A DNA stretch of 64,000 nt from DATFVA01 sp963764235 (GCA_963764235.1 CAVXRO010000002.1:115664-179663); one strand, 5' to 3'. Counted from the stretch's first letter, positions 35,769-44,650 are shown. Program-made: numbers and translations. The notes: generated by a model not told the origin, from the letters alone.

Positions 35769-37562
35769 ATGGAAAATATGACAACCAAAAATCAAGTTCT
35801 TAAAGGCGGCGAATTTCTAATTAAAGAAGCTGACCCGGAATCGATATTTATCCCGGAGGATTTATCAGAAGATCAGAAGATGATGGCAGATGCAGCAAAA
35901 GAATTTGTGGATAAAGAGATCTGGCCTAAACTGGATGCAATAGATAAGCAGGAACCAAATCTTACAATCAGCCTGATGGAAAAGGCCGGTGAGCTGGGAC
36001 TTTTGGGAACAGCAATTCCCGAAGAGTACGGCGGATTAGGTCAGGATTTTAATTCCAATACTGCTATTGCAATGGAGATGGGTAAAGGTCATTCTTTCGG
36101 GGTCTCCTATGCAGCTCACACAGGAATAGGAACACTGCCTATTCTTTATTACGGAACTGAGGAACAGAAGAAAAAATATCTTCCGAAACTTGCAAGCGGA
36201 GAATTGAAATCGGCGTACTGTTTAACCGAACCAACATCCGGATCAGATGCATTATCTGCAAAAACAACTGCAAAGCTCTCGGATGACAGGAAGTATTATA
36301 TCCTGAACGGGCAGAAGATGTGGATCACCAATGGCGGATTTGCGGATATCCTTATAACCTTTGCACAGGTTGATGGTGATAAATTCACGTGCTTCATTAT
36401 TGATTCAGATACTGAAGGGTTTAACCGGGGCGAGGAAGAAAATAAAATGGGTATAAAGGGATCGTCCACACGTGCCTTGTTTCTGGAAAATGTAAAGGTG
36501 CCGGTTGAAAATGTTCTTGGTGACATAGGTAAAGGACACTATATAGCATTTAATATTCTGAATGTCGGGAGATTTAAACTTTGCGCTATGACCACAGGAA
36601 GTGCAAAAAAAATAGCTTCGATCGGTATCAAGTATGCAAACGAAAGAAAGCAGTTTAATCAGCCCATATCAAATTTTGGCGCCATTAAGCATAAAATAGC
36701 TGAACAGGCAACACGCATTTATGTCTCAGAATCCGCAACATACAGGGTAAGTGACCTTATAAACGGAAAAATAAAAGAGCTTCAGGCTGAAGGTGAAAGA
36801 TATGAAGCCGCTGCACTAAAGGCCGCTGAAGAATATGCAATTGAGTGCGCAATGCTTAAAGTATATGGATCCGAAATGCTTGACTATGTGGTTGATGAAA
36901 CTGTTCAGATCCATGGAGGCTATGGGTACTCGGAAGAATATCCTGCTGCCAGAGCATACAGGGATTCAAGGATTAACAGGATATTTGAAGGGACAAATGA
37001 AATTAATCGTTTGCTTACTGTAGATATGCTTGTTAAAAGATCTATGAAGGGCAGAATTGATCTGATGGGACCTGCAATGGCAATTCAAAAAGAACTAATG
37101 TCGGTTCCTTCATTTGAAAACGGTGAAGATGAATTGCTTTCAGCTGAAAAGAAAGCAATTAATAATGCAAAGAAGGCAATTCTTATGGTGGCAGGAAGTG
37201 CAGTACAAAAGCTAATGCAAAAGCTGAAAGATGAACAGGAAGTTATTATGAATGTAACTGATATGCTGATTGAAGTTTTTGCCTGTGAATCGGCCTATCT
37301 GAGGACGATGAAACTTTCTAAAACAAAGAAGGGTGAAGAACTCCAACCCTACATTGATATGACAAAAGTGTATGTGAATGATGCAATTGAAAAAATTAAT
37401 TTGTGCGGTAAACACGCAATTACTGCGTTCACCGAAGGAGATGAATTAAAAATGCTTCTGCTCGGTCTGAAACGATTCACAAAGCTTGAACCTGTAAACA
37501 CTGTAAAACTGAGAAGAAGTATTGCCGACAGGTTAATTGATGCTAATAGTTTTTGCTTTTAA
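35769..37562 (+). CDS. fadE: Acyl-CoA dehydrogenase with C-terminal extension (FadE type)
   Basis: A 597-residue flavoprotein. The first 400 residues are the acyl-CoA dehydrogenase core (AYCLTEPTSGSDALS, KMWITNGGFADI, QIHGGYGYSEEYPAAR, then FEGTNEINR with the catalytic Glu). A helical extension of about 180 residues follows, as in Bacillus FadE and mitochondrial VLCAD. The size argues for long-chain substrates, unlike the 381-residue enzyme at 8894. A terminator follows. Confidence 0.93.
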   Translation: MENMTTKNQVLKGGEFLIKEADPESIFIPEDLSEDQKMMADAAKEFVDKEIWPKLDAIDKQEPNLTISLMEKAGELGLLGTAIPEEYGGLGQDFNSNTAIAMEMGKGHSFGVSYAAHTGIGTLPILYYGTEEQKKKYLPKLASGELKSAYCLTEPTSGSDALSAKTTAKLSDDRKYYILNGQKMWITNGGFADILITFAQVDGDKFTCFIIDSDTEGFNRGEEENKMGIKGSSTRALFLENVKVPVENVLGDIGKGHYIAFNILNVGRFKLCAMTTGSAKKIASIGIKYANERKQFNQPISNFGAIKHKIAEQATRIYVSESATYRVSDLINGKIKELQAEGERYEAAALKAAEEYAIECAMLKVYGSEMLDYVVDETVQIHGGYGYSEEYPAARAYRDSRINRIFEGTNEINRLLTVDMLVKRSMKGRIDLMGPAMAIQKELMSVPSFENGEDELLSAEKKAINNAKKAILMVAGSAVQKLMQKLKDEQEVIMNVTDMLIEVFACESAYLRTMKLSKTKKGEELQPYIDMTKVYVNDAIEKINLCGKHAITAFTEGDELKMLLLGLKRFTKLEPVNTVKLRRSIADRLIDANSFCF

Positions 37563-37586
37563 TTAAATCTTTTGAATATTACTTCC

Positions 37587-37651
37587 AGGCTGTCAGAAAA
37601 TAATGAGATCAGTGCATTGTTTAATAAATTCACTTTCCGGCAGCCTTTTTT
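37587..37651 (+). terminator. Terminator after fadE
   Basis: AGGCTGTCAGAAA (37587) pairs with TTTCCGGCAGCCT (37634-37646), with one G-T pair and one mismatch, enclosing a 34-base loop, followed by TTTTT. It likely ends the fadD-N-A-E transcript, making the following SDR gene a separate or read-through unit. Confidence 0.6.
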
Positions 37652-37679
37652 ATATTTATTTACAATTGTTGAATAAAAA

Positions 37680-38561
37680 ATGAAAAACTACGCACAGCCG
37701 ATGCTGAAAGAAGGATCACTTAAAGGAAAAGTGATTGTCGTTACCGGTGGGGGAACGGGACTTGGTAAATCTATGAGCAGGTATTTTCTGGAACTGGGAG
37801 CTGAAGTTGCTATTGCCAGCAGAAAATTTGATATACTCAGTGAAACAGCCAGAGAATTGGAAGAATCTACAAAGGGTAGAATTCTTCCGGTTGAATGTGA
37901 TATAACAGATTATAAGCAGGTCGAAAGTTTACTAAGCACCGTTCTGGATAAATTAGGAAAGGTTGATGTTCTGGTAAATAATGCCGCCGGAAACTTTATT
38001 AGTCCTACCGAAAGGCTGTCAAATCGTGCCTTTGATATAATAATAAATATAGTTTTGAAGGGCACCTATAATTGCACACTTGCGTTTGGAAAACACTGGA
38101 TCGATAAAAAATCTGATGGGACAATACTAAATATTATTACTACTTACGCCTGGACAGGTTCGGCTTATGTGGTGCCGTCAGCATGTGCAAAAGCAGGAGT
38201 CCTGGCATTGACTAGGTCATTGGCTGTTGAGTGGGCAAAATATGGTATCAGAACAAATGCGATTGCCCCGGGACCATTTCCGACAAAGGGTGCCTGGGAC
38301 AGACTTCTTCCGGGTGATTTAAGAGAAAAATTTGACCTTAAAAACAAAGTACCGCTTAAAAGGGTAGGGGAACATCAGGAACTTGCAAATCTGGCCGCTT
38401 TCCTTGTCTCAGATTTCTCAGCTTACATAAACGGCGAGGTAATCACTATTGACGGCGGTGAATGGCTTAAAGGTGCCGGGCAGTTTAATATGCTGGAAGC
38501 GGTGCCTGAAGATATGTGGGATTTTATAGAATCAATGATACGATCAAAAAAAGGAAGTTAA
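37680..38561 (+). CDS. fadH: SDR oxidoreductase, 2,4-dienoyl-CoA reductase-like
   Basis: A 293-residue short-chain dehydrogenase. The cofactor motif is VTGGGTGLGKSM, and NNAAGNFISPTERLS is the signature segment of 2,4-dienoyl-CoA reductases of the DECR/Bacillus FadH type. The usual YxxxK is replaced by SxxxK (SACAK), with the Lys retained, as in that subfamily. It would allow oxidation of unsaturated fatty acids and completes the cluster. The gene symbol is by analogy with Bacillus. Confidence 0.85.
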   Translation: MKNYAQPMLKEGSLKGKVIVVTGGGTGLGKSMSRYFLELGAEVAIASRKFDILSETARELEESTKGRILPVECDITDYKQVESLLSTVLDKLGKVDVLVNNAAGNFISPTERLSNRAFDIIINIVLKGTYNCTLAFGKHWIDKKSDGTILNIITTYAWTGSAYVVPSACAKAGVLALTRSLAVEWAKYGIRTNAIAPGPFPTKGAWDRLLPGDLREKFDLKNKVPLKRVGEHQELANLAAFLVSDFSAYINGEVITIDGGEWLKGAGQFNMLEAVPEDMWDFIESMIRSKKGS

Positions 38562-38791
38562 GGGGAATCAAGCAGGTATTACCCGAACCGAAAAATAGAA
38601 CGGGTTCAGAAATATGATGGGTAGACTAACTTATGAAAAAAAGTTTACTGAAGATGGGAAAGTTCAGTATGAGGACCATTACTAAAAATTACTATTCAGC
38701 ACAATTTCATTGATTAAATTCCAATCATCTATCAAAAGTCGTATATTTAAACCTCATCAATTTAAAAACCTGTAACAGATAAAGGAGCAAA

Positions 38792-39886
38792 ATGCCTGGA
38801 GCAAAGGTTAAAAGAATAGGAATATTGACAGGCGGGGGCGACTGTCCCGGTTTGAATGCCGTAATCAGGGGAGTTACAAAACCCGCACAGGATTACGGTA
38901 TGACCGTATTCGGGATAATGGACGGATTTGAAGGCCTTGTTGACGGCAGAGCCAAAGAGCTTAAGAATGACGATGTTTCAGGAATCCTCGCGAGAGGCGG
39001 AACGATACTGGGTTCCTCCAACAAAGGCGATCCTTTTCACTGGCCGGTTGACAGGGACGGGAAAATTGAAATTCGCGACAAATCAGAAGACGCACTTAAG
39101 AACTACCAGGCGTGGAATCTTGATGCATTGATTGCAATCGGCGGCGACGGCACTATGCACATCTGCAACAAGCTTTCGAAGATGGGCATAAATGTAATCG
39201 GCGTTCCAAAAACCATCGATAACGATCTTGAGGCCACAGATATGACATTCGGGCACGATTCTGCCGTATACGTTGTTATGTGGGCTCTTGACCGTCTGCA
39301 TACAACTGCGTCATCCCATCATCGGGTGATAGTGGTGGAAGTAATGGGAAGATATGCCGGATGGATTGCGTTAAACGGCGGGTTATCGGGGGGTGCAGAC
39401 ATAATACTTCTTCCTGAGTTACAATTTTCATGGGATAAGATTGCGAGCAAAATTAAAGAAAGAGAACTGCGCGGAAAGAAATTCAGCCTTGTGTGCGTAG
39501 CAGAAGGGGCCAGAGCAGAGAACGGTGAATTAATAACAAAAGGACAGGATTTAAAGAGGCACGATCCGAACCAATTAGGCGGAATAGGTGAGGTTGTGGG
39601 TGCTAAAATAGAGAATATTACGGGGAGAGAAACCAGGGTGACGGTGCTGGGTCATCTGCAGAGAGGAGGGAGTCCTACAGCGTATGACCGGCTATTATCA
39701 ACTAAATTCGGAGCGTTTGCAATAGACCTGGCAAGCCGGAAGAAATTCGGCAGGATGGTTGCATTAAAGGGCAACGAAATAAAAAACGTCCTTATTGAGG
39801 ACGCCATAGCCAGGCAGAAGCTAGTAAAACCGGATGACCAGGCAGTGTTCGCCGCAAAATCAGTCGGAATATCATTCGGGCAATAA
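38792..39886 (+). CDS. pfkA: 6-phosphofructokinase (group III-like)
   Basis: A 364-residue PFK. GGGDCPGLNAVIRG, GGDGTMHICN (about residue 116) and PKTIDNDL (about 139) are seen. Gly in GGDG is the ATP-type residue, while Lys in PKTIDND is the one found in PPi-dependent and group III enzymes. The phosphoryl donor is therefore uncertain (ATP more likely, PPi possible). MGRYAGWIAL and GHLQRGGSPTAYDR complete the fold. An AAGGAG ribosome site precedes the ATG. The 230-base gap upstream holds no recognisable gene. Confidence 0.9.
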   Translation: MPGAKVKRIGILTGGGDCPGLNAVIRGVTKPAQDYGMTVFGIMDGFEGLVDGRAKELKNDDVSGILARGGTILGSSNKGDPFHWPVDRDGKIEIRDKSEDALKNYQAWNLDALIAIGGDGTMHICNKLSKMGINVIGVPKTIDNDLEATDMTFGHDSAVYVVMWALDRLHTTASSHHRVIVVEVMGRYAGWIALNGGLSGGADIILLPELQFSWDKIASKIKERELRGKKFSLVCVAEGARAENGELITKGQDLKRHDPNQLGGIGEVVGAKIENITGRETRVTVLGHLQRGGSPTAYDRLLSTKFGAFAIDLASRKKFGRMVALKGNEIKNVLIEDAIARQKLVKPDDQAVFAAKSVGISFGQ

Positions 39887-39912
39887 AAAGTGGTTTTACC
39901 AGTCTTTAAAAG

Positions 39913-39943
39913 TTGATTTTAGGATAGTGTTGGCATATATTTG
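39913..39943 (+). promoter_or_regulatory. Bacteroidota-type promoter of tRNA-Asp
   Basis: TTG at 39913 and TATATTTG at 39936 (exact TAnnTTTG) are 20 bases apart, ending 33 bases before the tRNA. This fits the SigA promoter consensus of Bacteroidota. Confidence 0.55.
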
Positions 39944-39975
39944 AATCTCTTTTTTGAAAGTTCTTAACAGATTTC

Positions 39976-40049
39976 GGGGTCGTAGTTCAGTTGGTTAGAA
40001 CGCCTGCCTGTCACGCAGGAGGTCGCGAGTTCGAGTCTCGTCGGCCCCG
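39976..40049 (+). tRNA. tRNA-Asp (anticodon GTC)
   Basis: A 74-base tRNA. The acceptor GGGGTCG pairs with CGGCCCC, discriminator G. The anticodon stem CCTGC/GCAGG encloses loop CTGTCAC with anticodon GTC. The T-arm has GTTCGAGTC. CCA is not encoded at this locus. Its 3' 45 bases are repeated twice downstream, marking it as the integration target of the islands that follow. Confidence 0.97.
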
Positions 40050-40050
40050 C
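40006..40050 (+). repeat. Attachment site copy 1 (att, within tRNA-Asp)
   Basis: A 45-base segment from the anticodon stem to the base after the discriminator. It is identical to 43778-43822 and 53748-53792. Tyrosine recombinases commonly use the 3' half of tRNA genes as att sites, restoring the tRNA on integration. Confidence 0.9.
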
Positions 40051-40061
40051 ACCCTTAAAAG

Positions 40062-40090
40062 CCTGTAGGTAAAGTACTTACAGGGTTTTT
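40062..40090 (+). terminator. Terminator of tRNA-Asp
   Basis: CCTGTAGGTA pairs with TACTTACAGG (one G-T pair) and a T-run follows. Related but not identical stems (AAAGCCTGTAAG / CTTACAGGCTTT) follow att copies 2 and 3, so the stem belongs to the integrated elements. Confidence 0.8.
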
Positions 40091-40111
40091 TATTTTTAAC
40101 AGAATTTCCAT

Positions 40112-40132
40112 TGTAGCAAAAATTGTAGCAAA
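40112..40132. repeat. Arm-type repeat pair, element 1 left end
   Basis: TGTAGCAAA occurs twice with 12-bp period, between the terminator and the integrase remnant. Equivalent pairs occur at each element end; the GTAGC variant is shared with element 1's right end (43669). Confidence 0.65.
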
Positions 40133-40209
40133 AGCGGTTGGGCTGACCTCGAAATCAGTCCAAATTTTAAGCTTCCTCGTAGAAGATCCCATTTATTTTA
40201 TTGATAAAA

Positions 40210-40380
40210 TTATTTACCAAGTTTGTTTAACTCTTTACGCAAAAATTCAGGGGATAGGGTAGTATAGTAATCCATTGTAGTGGTAATTTTAGAATGACCA
40301 GCAAGCATTGATGCAGCACTAATTTGTATTCCAGCTTCCTGGCAACGTGAAATAAAATCTTTCCTGAAGGTTCTTAGAAT
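40210..40380 (-). pseudogene. C-terminal remnant of tyrosine recombinase (element 1)
   Basis: The last 56 codons of an integrase, beginning LRTFRKDFISRCQEAG and ending LNKLGK. The GH box (LAGHSKITT) and the catalytic Tyr (MDYYTTLS) are present; an in-frame TAA cuts the frame at 40381. It is a diverged relative of the remnants at 43918 and 53888 and lies in the same position relative to the att site. Inactive. Confidence 0.85.
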
Positions 40381-40478
40381 TTATTCATCAAGAAATTTTC
40401 TTATAGCTGTAACGAGCAGTATATGTAGGCGGGGAAAAATAAATTTCCTGTGTCACGGAATTTTGCAAGAAGCGTCAT

Positions 40479-40755
40479 CAATCTTACGTGTATACGAGTG
40501 CTTCACTTGGTCCACCGGTAATCGGAGAAACAACATTTTTACCCGGTGATAGAATTGTTAAAATTAATGGAGAGGACTGTATTGGTATTACCAATGACCA
40601 GTCAGAGAAAAATTAAGAGGCAAAGCCGGGTAAAGTTAATGTGACTATAAGCAGACCAGGTGTTGCTGAATTAATTGAATACGAAATTACTAGAGATAAA
40701 ATACCTATTTACTCGGTTGACGTTAATCTAATGTTGAATAATAAATCCGGCTCGA
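40479..40755 (+). pseudogene. Remnant of an S41 (CtpA-like) peptidase PDZ region
   Basis: Translation gives FLPGDRIVKINGEDCIGITN, then after a frame change near 40612 KLRGKAGKVNVTISRPGVAE and YEITRDKIPIYSVDVNLML. This is the PDZ domain plus linker of a C-terminal processing peptidase. Both ends are missing and the frame is broken. It sits between the integrase remnant and the methyltransferase, probably debris of a chromosomal gene or older cargo. Confidence 0.75.
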
Positions 40756-40889
40756 AGCGCTTCAACTTTTTGTTTGATTTCTGGCTTAAGAAAAGAGAAC
40801 ATGAGTTATTTTAATAAAACCTTTTAAAATTGTTGGAGAAATGATGTTTTTCAAAAATTATATATCTTTGTTTATTACTTTTAAACTGA

Positions 40890-42062
40890 ATGCAAACCCT
40901 CATTATGACTAAAACAATCTCTGACCTTATCGAAGTAAAGAACCCAAGAGTAGCCGGGCGATATCTAAAGAAAAAAGTGGCAATGGGTCATTTTATTGAA
41001 GATTATATTTCTGAAAAAGTTGATATCAAAGTCAGCTTTATGGAATTGCTGAAATACAAGGACGATATCTTCAGTTTTAATTTTGCCGCGCCGCATTATT
41101 ATTTTTTCATTTCAAGGATGATTCCGGAAGTAATTATTCATTCCCAGAAGCAGGATAAGAGAATAATTAAAAGTCATTATGATAATAAGAATGATTTATT
41201 CAGATGGTTCTTGGGACCGAAGATGATTTATACAAGCTGCTACTTTAAAAATTTAGATGAGTCGCTGGAAGATGCACAGGAAAATAAGATGAACCTAATC
41301 GCTGAAAAAATGCAGCTTAAAGAAGGCGATGAATTATTAGATATCGGTTGCGGCTGGGGCACGCTTGTGGCTCATATGGCTAAATACTATGGAGTTAACG
41401 CAACGGGAGTTACAATCGCCCAGGCTGGAGCGGAATGGGCTGCAAAACAAATTAAGGATTACGGTGTTGAAGATCGTGCAAAAATCTGGACGATGGATTA
41501 CAGAGATATTCCTACTGACAAAAAGTATAATAAAATTACTTGCCTTGAAATGGCAGAGCATGTTGGTATCAAGTATTTTAAAAAATTTATGAAACAGTGT
41601 TACGATCTGCTGGAAGATGACGGACTTTTTTATTTACAAATTGCCGGACTGCGCGAACGAAGCAGCTTGCTGCAGAAACATAATCGGGAAGACCTCGTGT
41701 GGGGATTATTTATGAATAAATATATTTTCTCAGGAGCTGATGCGAGCATGCCGCTGAACTGGGATTTACAACGAATTGAAAAAGTCGGCTTCGAAGTGCA
41801 TTCGGTTGAAAACATAGGTAACCACTATTCAATTACTATTAACAGGTGGTATGACAAATGGCTATCTAACAAAGAAAAGGTGCTTGAAAAATACGGTGAA
41901 CGAACATTCAGGATTTACGAAATTTTTCTAGCCTGGTCAGTGCTTATTGGAAGACACGGCGGATCAACTGCATATCAAATTGTATGTCACAAAAACCTTG
42001 ATAAATTTGACCGGATGAGATTTATTGGCACTACGAATTTGGGAGAGCATAATAAATTTTAG
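40890..42062 (+). CDS. Cyclopropane-fatty-acid-synthase-like methyltransferase
   Basis: A 390-residue SAM-dependent lipid methylase. HYDNKNDLFRWFLGPKMIYT is the entry motif of the Cfa family. LLDIGCGWGTLVAHMAKYYG binds SAM, and CLEMAEHVGIKYFKKFMK contains the EHVG segment. The C-terminus IGRHGGSTAYQIVCHKN also fits. The WFLGPKMIYTS context also resembles C9-methyltransferases of sphingolipids, so the exact substrate is open: an unsaturated phospholipid acyl chain or a sphingoid base. ATG 40905 is an alternative start. A desaturase fragment lies next to it. Confidence 0.8.
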   Translation: MQTLIMTKTISDLIEVKNPRVAGRYLKKKVAMGHFIEDYISEKVDIKVSFMELLKYKDDIFSFNFAAPHYYFFISRMIPEVIIHSQKQDKRIIKSHYDNKNDLFRWFLGPKMIYTSCYFKNLDESLEDAQENKMNLIAEKMQLKEGDELLDIGCGWGTLVAHMAKYYGVNATGVTIAQAGAEWAAKQIKDYGVEDRAKIWTMDYRDIPTDKKYNKITCLEMAEHVGIKYFKKFMKQCYDLLEDDGLFYLQIAGLRERSSLLQKHNREDLVWGLFMNKYIFSGADASMPLNWDLQRIEKVGFEVHSVENIGNHYSITINRWYDKWLSNKEKVLEKYGERTFRIYEIFLAWSVLIGRHGGSTAYQIVCHKNLDKFDRMRFIGTTNLGEHNKF

Positions 42063-42103
42063 AAATCTACCGGTTCAGTACAAGATTAGATTTTGTACGG
42101 ATA

Positions 42104-42475
42104 TTAAGTAACCTGCATTTCAGCCTGAGGATTACCTGCCATTGACTTTTCATTATTACGGGCTTTTTCCTCTTCTCTCATTCTTTCTAGTCTCATAGAG
42201 TTCGTTCTGAATTTTGGAATGAAGATAGAAAGAAAATAACTCCTGAATATATACCACCAGAAACTTCTTTCAAGCAGAATCGGATTGATGTTATGCTCAA
42301 TTTCTTTGTGCGTTTCGGGAACTTTGCTCCAGTGAAGTCCTGCTTTGTGATGATGAATAGTATGATATAGGTTATTAAAAAGCAGAAAGTTTAAAAATCC
42401 AGTAAAGTTTCTGGAATGATTCCACTTCAAAGTCAATTCAAGTTGGATTAACTTGTAGATAAAATTCGGAGGCAA
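42104..42475 (-). pseudogene. C-terminal fragment of a fatty acid desaturase
   Basis: The open frame ends in a desaturase-like stretch. NNLYHTIHHHKAGLHW carries the third histidine box (HxxHH), followed by the typical post-box region. The first two thirds, with the other histidine boxes and membrane helices, are absent. The homology stops near 42455, where the 5' region of the next gene (GGAGG ribosome site 42468, plus strand) begins, so an insertion or deletion junction lies there. A desaturase would supply double bonds for the neighbouring cyclopropane-type methylase. Confidence 0.7.
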
Positions 42476-42478
42476 ACG

Positions 42479-43633
42479 ATGTACACCGAAAAAATCATCA
42501 CCCGTGATAAGCTGTATGACCTTGTCTGGTCTAAACCAATGACCGAGATTGCAAAGGAATACGGTGTATCCGACAAAATGATTGCAAAAATCTGTGATAA
42601 ATTAAATGTGCCAACCCCTGGGTTAGGATATTGGCGGAAAAGAGAAGTAGGAGAAAATATTCCAAAACCTAGACTTCCGGATATTTCACCAGAACATCCA
42701 ACTGAACACATTATTCGAAAAAGAGAGGAGTTTGCTTATGAGATGATAATCTCCGATGAAGCTAATTCTCTTGTTAACTCATTAAAAGACCCTTTAAATA
42801 AAATTAAAATTCCAGAAAGAGTCGGACAATTACATCATTCAATTAAAGCAACTAAGGAATCTCTGCAACCATATTCTCGTGGAAGTATTATTTTTAATAG
42901 CAACCATAGACAAAATGGTATCTTCAAAGTAACTGTGAGCAAACAGGAGATTTCCCGTTTATTTAATATCCTTAACACGATAATTATATTCCTTGAGAAG
43001 AATCATTTTCCGGTTTATGTAAAAGAAAATTTTCTTACTGCAAAAATGTTTGGAGTGGAAATTCCTTTTTCAATAAGAGAGAAAATCCAAAGAGTTTATT
43101 CACCCCTGAAACCAGGATATTCCTGGAGAGATTATACTTCCAAATCAACAGGCATAGTGCAGCTATTTATTGAAAATGTTTATGTGGATTATCCGATCAG
43201 AAAAAATTTTATAGATAATAAATCAGGAAAGGTCGAGGATAAACTGAATGAGTTTATTACAGCTTTAATCAATTGCTCACAGGCAATGATCGCATATCAG
43301 AAAGATATTGATGAAAGACATGGAATAATGCAGCAGAAGGAGGAAAAGAGGGAAGCAATTCGTATTCAGATTAAGGAAGAAGAACAGAAGATAGCTGAGT
43401 TGGAACGGAATATTGAACTATTTAATAAAGCGAATATTATTCGAAATTATATTGAAAAACTTCAAATGAAATTATCATCAGTTAGTGATGATGAAAGGAA
43501 AGAACTTGAGGGGTATATCAATTGGTCGCTTGAACAAGCAGATCGTTTCGATCCGCTGGTAGAATCTCCAAAATCTGTTCTGGACCTAAAAGAAAAAGTA
43601 AGCAGATGGGGATGGGATCCGGATGAGGAATGA
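42479..43633 (+). CDS. HTH island protein of the DKLYDLVWSKPM type, function unknown
   Basis: A 384-residue protein. The N-terminal 60 residues contain RDKLYDLVWSKPMTEIAKEY and a helix-turn-helix (GVSDKMIAKICDKLNVPTPG), then GYWRKREVGE. Proteins with this start are recurrent in bacterial islands but have no established role. Residues about 280 to 345 are a charged coiled coil (EEEQKIAELERNIELFNKA). A perfect GGAGG ribosome site precedes the ATG. It is the last gene of element 1, next to the right arm repeats. Confidence 0.7.
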   Translation: MYTEKIITRDKLYDLVWSKPMTEIAKEYGVSDKMIAKICDKLNVPTPGLGYWRKREVGENIPKPRLPDISPEHPTEHIIRKREEFAYEMIISDEANSLVNSLKDPLNKIKIPERVGQLHHSIKATKESLQPYSRGSIIFNSNHRQNGIFKVTVSKQEISRLFNILNTIIIFLEKNHFPVYVKENFLTAKMFGVEIPFSIREKIQRVYSPLKPGYSWRDYTSKSTGIVQLFIENVYVDYPIRKNFIDNKSGKVEDKLNEFITALINCSQAMIAYQKDIDERHGIMQQKEEKREAIRIQIKEEEQKIAELERNIELFNKANIIRNYIEKLQMKLSSVSDDERKELEGYINWSLEQADRFDPLVESPKSVLDLKEKVSRWGWDPDEE

Positions 43634-43668
43634 TTGAATTTTTCTAGCTGGGATAAAAAGAGGTTTTA

Positions 43669-43688
43669 GGTAGCAAATAGGTAGCAAA
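43669..43688. repeat. Arm-type repeat pair, element 1 right end
   Basis: GGTAGCAAA twice with 11-bp period, 90 bases before att copy 2. It shares the GTAGC variant with the left end of the same element. Confidence 0.65.
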
Positions 43689-43777
43689 AAGTGGATCTGA
43701 CCAGGTCTGAATGGACGCCTTACCCTTAGAAATCAGCTCAAAAACGCAATATTTGAAGGATATTTTTTTCAAATTCA

Positions 43778-43822
43778 GCCTGTCACGCAGGAGGTCGCGA
43801 GTTCGAGTCTCGTCGGCCCCGC
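43778..43822 (+). repeat. Attachment site copy 2 (tRNA-Asp 3' fragment)
   Basis: Identical to the 45 bases 40006-40050 but without the 5' part of the tRNA. It marks the junction between elements 1 and 2. Not a functional tRNA. Confidence 0.92.
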
Positions 43823-43829
43823 CAGTATA

Positions 43830-43860
43830 AAAGCCTGTAAGATAATAACTTACAGGCTTT
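43830..43860 (+). terminator. tRNA-type terminator after att copy 2
   Basis: A perfect 12-bp stem AAAGCCTGTAAG / CTTACAGGCTTT with a 7-base loop, identical to the one after att copy 3. Confidence 0.75.
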
Positions 43861-43883
43861 GTTATTTTAAATGAATTTTAGTC

Positions 43884-43904
43884 GGTAACAAATTGGGTAA
43901 CAAA
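43884..43904. repeat. Arm-type repeat pair, element 2 left end
   Basis: GGTAACAAA twice with 12-bp period, directly behind the integrase remnant's stop. Confidence 0.65.
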
Positions 43905-43917
43905 TTTTACCAAAACT

Positions 43918-44369
43918 TTACACATCAGGTAGTTTTTTTAATTCATCTCTGAGGTGTTTTGTGGAAAGTTTTGTATAGTAGGTCATAGTAGTTTTTATAT
44001 TTGCGTGTCCTACTAACAAAGCTGTCGTATTAATGCTTATCCCGGCTTCCTGAGCCCTTGAAATAAAATCTTTCCTGAAAGTACGAAGATTATATTTCTT
44101 ATTATTCAATCCTATTTTTTCAGATATCTGCTAAAAGCCTTCCCCATATTCTTAACTTCAGTGTAGTTAAATAATTTCTCTGGCTGGACTTCATTGATCC
44201 TCTCTTCTAAAATATTTTTGAGAGCGGGATGAAGCGGTCTGATAAACCACTGATCAGTCTTTGAAGAGTAAAACTTCATTTCCATCTTTTCAAGATTTAC
44301 ATCTTCAGCATTAACATTGATAATGTCACTCGGAACGGTGACCTGCCCCGTATAGTGGTACCAATGCAT
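43918..44369 (-). pseudogene. Tyrosine recombinase remnant (element 2), frameshifted
   Basis: Two minus-strand frames form the C-terminal 145 residues of an integrase. The upper part runs to AFSRYLKK followed by TAG. The lower part continues in the -1 frame as IGLNNKKYNLRTFRKDFISR, with LLVGHANIKT and the Tyr in MTYYTKLS. The N-terminal half is missing and the Arg I box is altered (TGQVTVPSD). The shift occurs at CTG AAA AAA TAG, and the same arrangement recurs at 54080-54100. Confidence 0.85.
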
Positions 44370-44413
44370 AAGTTAGTATCCATCATCAAGCATTGGCATA
44401 TTGATGAGGGATT

Positions 44414-44620
44414 ATTAAAAGTAATGTAAAGATAGTGATATATAATATGCTGGGAGAAAAAGTAAATGAACTTATTAACAAAGAACAAGAAGCAGGGTAT
44501 TATGAAATTAGCTGGAATGCGGGTGGTTTAGCATCAGGTGTATATTTCTATTCAATAGAAGCAAAAGGAATCGAAGGGACAAAATTTGTTTCTGTTAAGA
44601 AGATGCTTCTGATGAAATAA
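44414..44620 (+). pseudogene. Orphan type IX secretion sorting tail
   Basis: An open frame without its own upstream body encodes only a Por-type sorting domain: VKIVIYNMLGEKVNELI, then WNAGGLASGVYFYS, ending KKMLLMK. The protein it belonged to is gone, cut at the junction with the integrase remnant. It closely resembles the tail of the BNR protein at 49653, so it may derive from a duplicated relative. Confidence 0.8.
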
Positions 44621-44650
44621 TTTTTCTTGTAAATAATTTAGAGCCTCCTT

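Noticed and set aside
43778..43822. Second and third tRNA-Asp genes
   Set aside because: Only the 3' 45 bases are present; the D-arm and acceptor 5' strand are missing, so they cannot fold as tRNA.
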